Positions 28,325-35,507 of a DNA stretch of 64,000 nt are shown one piece after another (positions within the stretch are counted from its first letter, which is position 1; each line of letters begins with the position of its first letter). This stretch comes from Sulfitobacter donghicola DSW-25 = KCTC 12864 = JCM 14565. GTDB taxonomy: Bacteria; Pseudomonadota; Alphaproteobacteria; Rhodobacterales; Rhodobacteraceae. The stretch is from positions 28,403 to 92,402 of the forward strand of contig NZ_JASF01000003.1 in NCBI RefSeq assembly GCF_000622405.1, written 5' to 3'. The notes beneath the pieces are model-generated. The model was given only the letters and a program-made list of their open reading frames with translations, was not told the origin of the DNA and searched no databases. A program made the position numbers and the translations under genes.

Positions 28325-28954
28325 TTACGCTTTTTGCGGATAGCTAATGATAGAGAGATACCGCGCGGGCAGTTTGACCAGCTTTTCTGGCCCATGCGGC
28401 GCATCCGCATCAAAATAGAAGGTATCACCCTGTTTTAGCGGGTAAACTTTATCGCCGTGGCGGTAATCAACTTCGCCTTCCAGCATATAGATTGTTTCGA
28501 TCCCTGCATGCTGGAAGGTGGGGAAAATATCGGATTTATCTGTAAGGGTAATCAGATAGGGTTCGACAATCACACCAGATGCGTTTGACCCGATATGGCC
28601 TAACAGATTGTATTGATGGTTGGCGCGGGTGCCTGCACGGTCAATTTCCACACCTTCACCAGCGCGCGTGTGAACGGCCTGTCGTTGTTCCTCAAACCTG
28701 CTGAAAAAACTGGTGAGGGGGACGCTCAGCGCATTCGCGAGGCTTTGTAGCGTGGTCAGAGACGGTGATGTATTGCCATTCTCGATCTTTGACAGCATGC
28801 CAATCGAGATACCCGTAAGAGCAGAAAGGTCGGCAACCGTGATTTGCTGCTGGCGACGATAGGCGCGGACTTCTCGGCCAATTGCAACTTCTAGAACTTT
28901 CTCACGTTCGTTTTCGACGATACCATGAGGGTCTTGCGTTAGGTTAGGGGCCAT
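28325..28954 (-). CDS. XRE-family transcriptional regulator with C-terminal cupin domain
   Basis: A 209-residue regulator. Residues of about 25-80 form a Cro/C1-type HTH (REVRAYRRQQQITVADLSALTGISIGMLSKIENG), and residues of about 130-205 form a cupin ligand-sensing barrel (AGIETIYMLEGEVDYRHGDKVYPLKQGDTFYF, then DAPHGPEK). This architecture is common among regulators of amino-acid, polyamine and methylated-amine genes. It sits between mgsA and the GlxA-type gene, so control of the methylamine locus is likely. It points away from the glxA-type gene with 125 bases between the two starts. Confidence 0.85.
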   Translation of the reverse strand: MAPNLTQDPHGIVENEREKVLEVAIGREVRAYRRQQQITVADLSALTGISIGMLSKIENGNTSPSLTTLQSLANALSVPLTSFFSRFEEQRQAVHTRAGEGVEIDRAGTRANHQYNLLGHIGSNASGVIVEPYLITLTDKSDIFPTFQHAGIETIYMLEGEVDYRHGDKVYPLKQGDTFYFDADAPHGPEKLVKLPARYLSIISYPQKA

Positions 28955-29079
28955 GCCGTTATCTGGTCTTTCATTTCAAAGCTGCGTGCCTTGTAGAGAT
29001 AGGCGCTGCCTGCGGTGAATTATATAAGATCGAATATGGACAAGATTACAACCAAAGCATCCCTTGAGTGGATATAATT

Positions 29080-30078
29080 ATGAACAAGAGTGAAATTCAG
29101 ACCATTGGCTTTTTGCTATTTCCCGGTTTCCCGATGGCCTGCCTGACATCCATGATCGAACCGCTACGTGCCGCCAATGAAATTGCGCAGGCCGAAAGGT
29201 TCGCATGGCAATTGGTTTCAGAAACCGGAGAGCGCGTCATGTCCAGCGCGCAGGTTTCATTTGAGCCAAACTGTAGCCTTGCAGATGCCGAAGAGTTGGA
29301 TGTTATTATTCTGCTCAGCAGCCCCATGGCCCATTTCGAAAATGCCAAATCCAGCCCCGCGAAACTGCGCCGAATGGAGCGCGCTGGCCGTGTTATGGGC
29401 GCTGTAAGCGGTGGCGTGTTCCCGCTGGTGCGTGCGGGGTTGATGCAGGGCCATAGATGTTCAGTGCATTGGTGTTACGAAGCCGCCTTTCGGGCGGAGT
29501 TTCCCGATATTGAGGTGACAGACGATGTTACCGTTTCAGAGAAAATGCGCGCCACGGCATCAGGGGCTGCAGCGGCGTTTGATTTGGCCCTGCACATGAT
29601 TGATAACACCTTCGGAGCGGATGTCGCCCATGAGGTCGCCTGTTGGTTCCAGCACCCGCTGATGCGCGGCAAAGGGGTGCGTCAAAGGGTTCCCATGCTA
29701 GATGGTACCGGCCCAGCATTGCCAATATTGGTAAGCAAAGCCGCAGCACTATTTGCACAACGGATCGAAGACCCGATTTCGATCGCCGAGGTGGCTGATG
29801 CGTTGCAGGTCACACCCCGCCAGATCGAGCGCAGTTTTAAAAAGGCGACAGGCCAAAGCCCTACCCATTACTACCGCTCTTTACGAATGAAGGCGGCCCG
29901 CCAATTGGTTCTATATTCAAAAGATACCCTGCCCGAGATCGCATTGGCGGTCGGCTATTCCTCAACCACGCCTTTGGTTCAGCATTACCGAACGGCGTTT
30001 GGGTTAAGCCCCCAAGAAGACCGCGAACAGATCAATGATTTCCGCGTACAGGGAAACATGCCTTTGCCGTCGATCTAA
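29080..30078 (+). CDS. GlxA-family (DJ-1/PfpI plus AraC HTH) transcriptional regulator
   Basis: This 332-residue regulator has an N-terminal DJ-1/PfpI-like domain (IGFLLFPGFPMACLTSMIEPLRAAN to about residue 190) and a C-terminal AraC/XylS double HTH (ISIAEVADALQVTPRQIERSFKKATGQSP, then LPEIALAVGYSSTTPLVQHYRTAFGLSP). Relatives include GbdR and CdhR, which respond to methylated amines such as glycine betaine or carnitine. The ATG at 29080 is preferred to a GTG 12 bases upstream. It is convergent with the mgdABCD operon, only 3 bases from the mgdD stop, and probably regulates that operon. Confidence 0.87.
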   Translation: MNKSEIQTIGFLLFPGFPMACLTSMIEPLRAANEIAQAERFAWQLVSETGERVMSSAQVSFEPNCSLADAEELDVIILLSSPMAHFENAKSSPAKLRRMERAGRVMGAVSGGVFPLVRAGLMQGHRCSVHWCYEAAFRAEFPDIEVTDDVTVSEKMRATASGAAAAFDLALHMIDNTFGADVAHEVACWFQHPLMRGKGVRQRVPMLDGTGPALPILVSKAAALFAQRIEDPISIAEVADALQVTPRQIERSFKKATGQSPTHYYRSLRMKAARQLVLYSKDTLPEIALAVGYSSTTPLVQHYRTAFGLSPQEDREQINDFRVQGNMPLPSI

Positions 30079-30081
30079 CGG

Positions 30082-30648
30082 TTATAGCGCGGATTTCATC
30101 GCCGTAAGCAGCGCGTGATGCAAACTGCCCGCCGAGGCGCGCGGCCCCAAGATGCGCACCCAATTCGCAGGATCACGGCGCAAGATAAAACACCCCAAAT
30201 GGTGGATCGAGGTCCGCGTTGCGTCCTCGGTCTTCATCGCGCGGATATTGATGTTGCAACACAGCTCGATCACGGCTTCGATCCCGTCACCGCGCAGATC
30301 GAAACAGGCCCAAGCATCGGTTTGCTCGGTGATGGATGCGGTGTCTCCAAACCGCTGCTTTAGCTGGGTGGCCAGATCTTCGTGGGTGTCAAAGGGCGCG
30401 CCTACCATCCATTGATCGGGCCCCGTCCAAAATGCAGCTTCGGGATCGTGCAGCTTGCTTTTTCCGGCAGTTGGGGCAGGGGCCTCTAACAGGTCCGACA
30501 GGTGTTTGCGGCAGGTTTCTTCGTGACCAAGGCGCGCAGCGACTGACGCCAGCGCCAGCCCTGGGTTTTCGGTCAATGTGACGCCTTTGATGGTGTCCAC
30601 ACGCGGCTCGGTGCCGCCCAAGGCGGTGATAGGGGTCAGCTTAAGCAC
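30082..30648 (-). CDS. mgdD: N-methylglutamate dehydrogenase subunit D (sarcosine oxidase gamma-like)
   Basis: A 188-residue SoxG-family subunit (GCV_T-like fold) with the typical ending WVRILGPRASAGSLHHALLTA. The start is the GTG at 30648, giving VLKLTPITALGG: it lies 9 bases after a strong AAGGAG and overlaps the mgdC stop by 8 bases. An in-frame ATG further upstream at 30699 would need a 59-base overlap. It is the last gene of the mgdABCD operon. Confidence 0.82.
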   Translation of the reverse strand: MLKLTPITALGGTEPRVDTIKGVTLTENPGLALASVAARLGHEETCRKHLSDLLEAPAPTAGKSKLHDPEAAFWTGPDQWMVGAPFDTHEDLATQLKQRFGDTASITEQTDAWACFDLRGDGIEAVIELCCNINIRAMKTEDATRTSIHHLGCFILRRDPANWVRILGPRASAGSLHHALLTAMKSAL

Positions 30649-33580
30649 GGACGCGCTCTCCTTCTGGATCAACAAAATGGGCTGATACGATTTCGACATC
30701 GACGGTCAGGTCAGTCACAGGAGAGACAAGGCGCATCCTTTCACCGGTGCGGTTTCCCCCGTCCTTGAGAAAGCCCAAGCCGATCATGCTGCCCAAAGTG
30801 GGAGAGAAGGCGGCGGATGTTACGTATCCTTGGTCATGGGCTGCATCCACCGGACCGGTAGAGTGCATCAGATGCCCCCCCGCCGTAACCTTGTCCTCAG
30901 GGTTCAACGGTTTGATCCCAACCTGCATCAGCGCGTCTGCCTCGTTCAGGCCCGCCCGTTCGGAAAGTTTGGAGCCGATGCTGTCTTTGACCTTTGACAC
31001 CATCCGCCCCATGCCAAGGTTCAGCGCGGTGGTTGTGCCGTTCAGCTCGTTGCCCGCTGCGTGGCCCTTTTCGATACGCATAACGCCCAAGGCCTCGGTT
31101 CCATATGGGGTGACGTCGAATTCTTTTCCCTCATCCATAAGGGTGCGCATCAGCGCGTCGCCATAGCGAGACGGCACAGCGATCTCGAACGCCAGCTCGC
31201 CACTGAACGAGATACGGAAAAGGCGCGCGCGCAAGCCACCGCAAACGGTGATGTTACCACAAGCCATAAACGGAAAGCCCTCGTTTGTGATGTCAAATTC
31301 GGGGTCCACGATTTTCTGCAAAAGCTTGCGAGAGTTCGGCCCCGCGACCGCGTATTGCGCCCATGCCTCGGTTGTCGAAATCAGCTGCACATCCATGTCA
31401 GGGAACAGGCATTGGCGGGCAAATTCCATGTGTTGGAAAACCTTTGCGGCGTTGGCCGTGGTGGTTGTGACAACGAAATGATCTTCGGCCAGTCGCCCTG
31501 CGGTGCCGTCATCCATCGCAATACCGTCCTCGCGCAGCATCAACCCATAGCGGGTTTTACCAACAGCAAGTTTTGCGAAACCGTTACAGTAGATTTTGTT
31601 CAGGAAGGCCGCGGCATCACTACCCTGCACATCAATTTTGCCCAAGGTTGTGCAGTCACAAACACCAACAGAGGCGCGGGTGGCTGTGACCTCGCGGTCA
31701 ACGGATTGGCGCCAATGGGTTTCGCCCTCGATCGGGAACCACTGCGCGCGCAGCCAGTTGCCGACCTCGACAAATACAGCGCCGCGTTCCTTGGCCCAAT
31801 AGTGCGATGGGGTCAGGCGGGTCGGGTGGAATTCCTTGCCGCGCATACGGCCGCCTAATACGCCAATGGCCGTTGGCGTGTAGGGGGGGCGGAAAATCGT
31901 TGTGCCAACCTCGGGGATCGCCTTGCCCGCAAGTTCGGCCATGATCGCCAAACCACCCATGTTTGAGGTTTTGCCCTGATCCGTCGCCATGCCCAAAGTT
32001 GTATAGCGTTTGAGGTGCTCGACCGAGCGGAACCCCTCCTGATGGGACAACTTCACGTCCTTGACGGTAACATCGTTTTGCTGGTCCAGCCACGCGCGCG
32101 CGCATCCTTCGACGTACCAGAACGGGGTTTGACGAACGGGCGCATCTTCGGCTTGGGGTGTGGTGAGGGGCTTGGTGTCGAACAACTCCGCTGCCGCTTG
32201 GCTGCCAGAGGTCAGCGCGCCATGGGTTGAAAAGATGCCGTTTGCCGCGCCTGCGACTGTCAAACCAGGGGGTAAAACACCACCGGGGACAAAGGCGGCT
32301 AAATCTTCGTTCCATGTTGGTCGGCCACGTTGGTGGCAGGTCAGGTGAACATTTGGGTTCCACCCGCCAGACACGCCAAGCGCGCCGCATTCAAGGGTGC
32401 GATGACTACCATCGGCCAGTTGCACCTCGACAAAGGTGAGGCCCAGACGGCCCTTCGTATCAACTACCTGCGCGCCCTTTAGGACTTCGTAGTCATAGTT
32501 GCTGGGGGCGTCGATGCGGGTGTCAATGACGGCCACGACCTTAACGCCTTTGGCTGCCAGATCACTCGCAGTGCGGTGCCCGTCGTCGTTGTTGGTGAAA
32601 ATCGCAACACGTTTGGCTGGCGTCGCGGCATAGCGGTTTACGTAAGTTCGCAAAGCGCTTGCCAGCATCACGCCGGGGCGGTCGTTATTTTCAAACCCGA
32701 TAGGGCGTTCGGTGGCGCCTGCACAAAGGATCGCGCGCTGACTATAAATCCGCCACAGGATCTGGCGGGGTTTGCCTGTTTCGGGTTGGGCGATGTGGTC
32801 GCTGACCCGTTCAACAGCGCCGTAAATCCCGTGATCAAAGGCACCGATGACGGTGGTGCGGGGCATCAGGCGCACATTGGGGAGAGATGACAGCTCGGCC
32901 AACGTCGCGGCGACCCAAGTTGCCGCATTGCTGTCATCAAGGCTAAAGGTCTCGCTGTTTAGTCTGCCGCCCAAAGCAAAGTCTTCATCAGCGAGGATGA
33001 CTTCCTTGCCTGCGCGCGCAGCGGTAAGGGCCGCCATAAGGCCAGCAGGACCGCCGCCGATGACCAGCAGCTCACAGTGGCGAAATCCTTTGTCGTATTC
33101 ATCAGGGTCTTCCTGCATGGAAAGCGAGCCTAACCCAGCGGCTTTGCGGATAATCGGCTCGTATATCTTTTCCCAAAACGGCGCAGGCCACATGAATGTT
33201 TTATAGTAGAACCCTGCGGTCAGAAAATTTGAAAACCGATCATTGATCGCCATCGTGTCGAATTTGAGCGAGGGAAACCGGTTTTGCGAGCGCGCCTGCA
33301 GGCCGTCATACAGCTCGGCTGTGGTGGCGCGTGTGTTTGGCTCTTGGCGCGCGCTGCTGCGCAGTTCGACCAGCGCGTTGGGTTCCTCCGATCCTGCGGT
33401 CAGGGGGCCACGGGGGCGGTGGTATTTGAACGAGCGGCCCATCAGGCGTACGCCATTGGCCAGCAAGGCGGAGGCGAGCGTATCGCCAGCGTGGCCTTGG
33501 TATTTCTTGCCGTCGAAAGTGAAATTTAGGGCGCTGTTGCGGTCAATCTGGCCACCAGATACGCGGTTCTTCTGAGTCAT
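30641..33580 (-). CDS. mgdC: N-methylglutamate dehydrogenase subunit C (sarcosine oxidase alpha-like)
   Basis: The 979-residue protein has the domain order of SoxA: an N-terminal ferredoxin-like Sox domain (DGKKYQGHAGDTLASALLANG), a NAD(P)/FAD Rossmann region with VIGGGPAGLMAALTAARAG at about residue 170, a central linker, and a C-terminal aminomethyltransferase (GCV_T) half from about residue 600 that would hold tetrahydrofolate. It would pass formaldehyde units from N-methylglutamate oxidation to folate. The start overlaps the mgdB stop (ATGA). A sarcosine oxidase role is the alternative. Confidence 0.83.
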   Translation of the reverse strand: MTQKNRVSGGQIDRNSALNFTFDGKKYQGHAGDTLASALLANGVRLMGRSFKYHRPRGPLTAGSEEPNALVELRSSARQEPNTRATTAELYDGLQARSQNRFPSLKFDTMAINDRFSNFLTAGFYYKTFMWPAPFWEKIYEPIIRKAAGLGSLSMQEDPDEYDKGFRHCELLVIGGGPAGLMAALTAARAGKEVILADEDFALGGRLNSETFSLDDSNAATWVAATLAELSSLPNVRLMPRTTVIGAFDHGIYGAVERVSDHIAQPETGKPRQILWRIYSQRAILCAGATERPIGFENNDRPGVMLASALRTYVNRYAATPAKRVAIFTNNDDGHRTASDLAAKGVKVVAVIDTRIDAPSNYDYEVLKGAQVVDTKGRLGLTFVEVQLADGSHRTLECGALGVSGGWNPNVHLTCHQRGRPTWNEDLAAFVPGGVLPPGLTVAGAANGIFSTHGALTSGSQAAAELFDTKPLTTPQAEDAPVRQTPFWYVEGCARAWLDQQNDVTVKDVKLSHQEGFRSVEHLKRYTTLGMATDQGKTSNMGGLAIMAELAGKAIPEVGTTIFRPPYTPTAIGVLGGRMRGKEFHPTRLTPSHYWAKERGAVFVEVGNWLRAQWFPIEGETHWRQSVDREVTATRASVGVCDCTTLGKIDVQGSDAAAFLNKIYCNGFAKLAVGKTRYGLMLREDGIAMDDGTAGRLAEDHFVVTTTTANAAKVFQHMEFARQCLFPDMDVQLISTTEAWAQYAVAGPNSRKLLQKIVDPEFDITNEGFPFMACGNITVCGGLRARLFRISFSGELAFEIAVPSRYGDALMRTLMDEGKEFDVTPYGTEALGVMRIEKGHAAGNELNGTTTALNLGMGRMVSKVKDSIGSKLSERAGLNEADALMQVGIKPLNPEDKVTAGGHLMHSTGPVDAAHDQGYVTSAAFSPTLGSMIGLGFLKDGGNRTGERMRLVSPVTDLTVDVEIVSAHFVDPEGERVRA

Positions 33581-33861
33581 TTTGAACGCCCCTGTTCACG
33601 GGCCACATCGCGGGCTAGGGCGACATCGCTGATTTCATGGGTCAACGTATTGCGCGTAACCACCAGAACCGAGCGGTCGCCCCCTTCGTGGAACCACAGC
33701 TCGCGCATTTCGCCAGCGATGTTGTTGCGCAGATAACCGTAGGTGTACCATTCCTGCGCATCTGCGGTTTCGGGATCGGGGCGGTCGATCAGGGATGCAT
33801 CTCCTAGATAGACAAATTCAGCGCTATCGCGGGGGCCTAAAAGAGGGTGGTTGATAATCAT
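33577..33861 (-). CDS. mgdB: N-methylglutamate dehydrogenase subunit B (sarcosine oxidase delta-like), no Cys
   Basis: A 94-residue SoxD-family protein recognisable by LLGPRDSAEFVYLGDA and WFHEGGDRSVLVVTRNTLTHEI. In heterotetrameric sarcosine oxidases the delta subunit binds zinc through CPxCG near the N-terminus and HxxGC later. Here these positions read NHPLLG and HEGGD and the protein has no Cys at all, so the zinc site is missing. That divergence favours an N-methylglutamate dehydrogenase subunit over a classical SoxD. Confidence 0.82.
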   Translation of the reverse strand: MIINHPLLGPRDSAEFVYLGDASLIDRPDPETADAQEWYTYGYLRNNIAGEMRELWFHEGGDRSVLVVTRNTLTHEISDVALARDVAREQGRSK

Positions 33862-33897
33862 CGTTAGATGCTCGCTATCTTGAAATGTGATTGGGGA

Positions 33898-35148
33898 TCA
33901 GTGCAGGTTTGGCTGGTTGCCCATCCCTTTTTCATCAATCATATGGCCCGTCTCAAAGCGGTTGAAACGATAGGCGGTTGCGGTCTCGTGCGGTTCGTCC
34001 TTGGCCAATAGATGCGCATAGGCATAACCAGAGGCAGGGGTCGCCTTGAACCCGCCGTAACACCAGCCGCCGTTGAAATAGAGCCCGTCGATATGGGTGC
34101 GGTCGATGATGGGCGAGCCGTCCATCGACATATCCATAATCCCGCCCCACATGCGCAGCAACCTTGCGCGGCCAATCATCGGCATGATCGCCATGCCGCC
34201 TTCACAGACGTCTTCGACAACAGGTAGGTTTCCGCGTTGCGCGTAAGAGTTATAGCCGTCGATGTCACCGCCAAAGACCAAGCCGCCTTTGTCGGATTGG
34301 CTGACATAGAAATGCCCTGCGCCAAAGGTAATCACACCCGGTAAAACCGGCTTTAGCCCCTCTGAGACAAAGGCCTGAAGCACATGGGATTCTATCGGCA
34401 GACGCATGTTTGCCTTGGCCATCAAACGGCCCGAAGACCCCGCCACAGCGCAACCAACCTTAGTTGCGCCGATGAATCCTTTGGACGTTTCCACGCCTAG
34501 GCATTTCCCGTTTTCGATACGAAACCCCGTGACCTCGCAATTCTGGATGATATCTACGCCGTGGCTATCGGCCGAGCGGGCATAGCCCCATGCAACCGCG
34601 TCATGGCGCACGGTGCCGCCGCGCCGTTGGGCCAGCCCGCCTTTGATCGGGAAACGTGCATCGTTGAAATTCAGAAACGGATATTCCGCCCTGATCTGTG
34701 ATTCATCCAACAGCTCGGCGTCAGCCCCATTCAACCGCATTGCGTTCCCGCGGCGGATAAAGGCATCGCGCTGCGCGTCCGAATGGATCAGGTTCATGAT
34801 GCCGCGCTGGCTGACCATGGCGTTGTAATTGAGGTCCTGTTCCAGCCCCTCCCACAGCTTGAGCGAAAATTCGTAAAACGGTTCGTTCCCGTCGAGCAAA
34901 TAGTTCGAGCGGATGATCGTGGTGTTGCGGCCTACATTTCCGCCACCGATCCAGCCTTTTTCGATGACTGCGACATTTTGCTGCCCGAACACTTTGGATA
35001 GGTAATGGGCGGTTGCCAGGCCATGGCCTCCGCCACCGATGATAACGATGTCGTAATGTGATTTGGGTTCTGGATCACGCCATGCAGGTTTCCAGCCCTT
35101 GTGCCCTGTAAGGGCTTCTTTGATCACCTTAAAACCGGAATAGCGCAT
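33898..35148 (-). CDS. mgdA: N-methylglutamate dehydrogenase subunit A (sarcosine oxidase beta-like)
   Basis: The 416-residue FAD-dependent amine dehydrogenase (DAO family, SoxB-like) has GGGGHGLATAHYLSKVFG near residue 40, RNTTIIRSNY and RHDAVAWGYARSA. The His in the last motif aligns with the residue that covalently holds FMN in SoxB. The start at 35148 (MRYSGFKVIKEAL) has AGAGGAG 9 bases ahead and matches the family; a GTG 21 bases upstream is less likely. First gene of mgdABCD; oxidises the N-methyl group of N-methylglutamate, returning glutamate. Confidence 0.83.
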   Translation of the reverse strand: MRYSGFKVIKEALTGHKGWKPAWRDPEPKSHYDIVIIGGGGHGLATAHYLSKVFGQQNVAVIEKGWIGGGNVGRNTTIIRSNYLLDGNEPFYEFSLKLWEGLEQDLNYNAMVSQRGIMNLIHSDAQRDAFIRRGNAMRLNGADAELLDESQIRAEYPFLNFNDARFPIKGGLAQRRGGTVRHDAVAWGYARSADSHGVDIIQNCEVTGFRIENGKCLGVETSKGFIGATKVGCAVAGSSGRLMAKANMRLPIESHVLQAFVSEGLKPVLPGVITFGAGHFYVSQSDKGGLVFGGDIDGYNSYAQRGNLPVVEDVCEGGMAIMPMIGRARLLRMWGGIMDMSMDGSPIIDRTHIDGLYFNGGWCYGGFKATPASGYAYAHLLAKDEPHETATAYRFNRFETGHMIDEKGMGNQPNLH

Positions 35149-35206
35149 GAAATCAGACTCCTCTTTCACGAGTGTCCTTAGTTTTTAGCGGTATGTCCCT
35201 TTGAAA

Positions 35207-35232
35207 TCCGACATTTCCATTCTGGAATCGGA
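35207..35232. promoter_or_regulatory. Imperfect dyad upstream of mgdA
   Basis: Arms TCCGACATTTCCA and TGGAATCGGA pair as TCCG/CGGA outside and TTCCA/TGGAA inside, centred about 72 bases upstream of the mgdA start. A plausible binding site for the GlxA/AraC-type or XRE-cupin regulator; no consensus is available to me to decide. Confidence 0.35.
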
Positions 35233-35410
35233 CCTGTTGTTAAAAGTTTTCAGCGGGATTAGGCACATGATCCTTTCAGGCGGTAATGCAATATTCACCT
35301 GCTGCTAGATAACAAAGCGAGGTGATCTTTTTGTTTGCGCAAAACCATTCATCAAGGGCCTAGGGTTTGGCAGATGAATGGGGTATGACTATTGCATCTA
35401 AGGAGCGTAT

Positions 35411-35427
35411 GGTATACTTTGGTATAC
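35411..35427. promoter_or_regulatory. Twin GGTATAC boxes upstream of acnB
   Basis: GGTATAC occurs twice exactly 10 bases apart (one helical turn), about 80 bases upstream of the acnB ATG; each contains the self-complementary GTATAC. The spacing and half-sites resemble GntR/FadR-type operators, but the cognate regulator is not in the window. Confidence 0.4.
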
Positions 35428-35507
35428 AATCAATTTGGGCGGCGGCATGCGGAAGGATCTGTGTGCTGGCGCTTTAGCTAATTCTAACATCAACTGCTGG
35501 AACCGCC

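Larger units (their letters stand above)
35149..35507. other. Divergent intergenic region mgdA / acnB
   Basis: A 359-base gap with no credible ORF. It must hold the promoters of the mgd operon (minus) and acnB (plus). I see two candidate operator structures, listed separately: an imperfect dyad near mgdA and twin GGTATAC boxes near acnB. Confidence 0.6.

Noticed and set aside
30641-35148. Plain sarcosine oxidase (soxBDAG) as the name of the four-subunit enzyme
   Set aside because: Possible on sequence, but the link to gmaS/mgsABC and the Cys-free delta subunit favour N-methylglutamate dehydrogenase; kept as an alternative.
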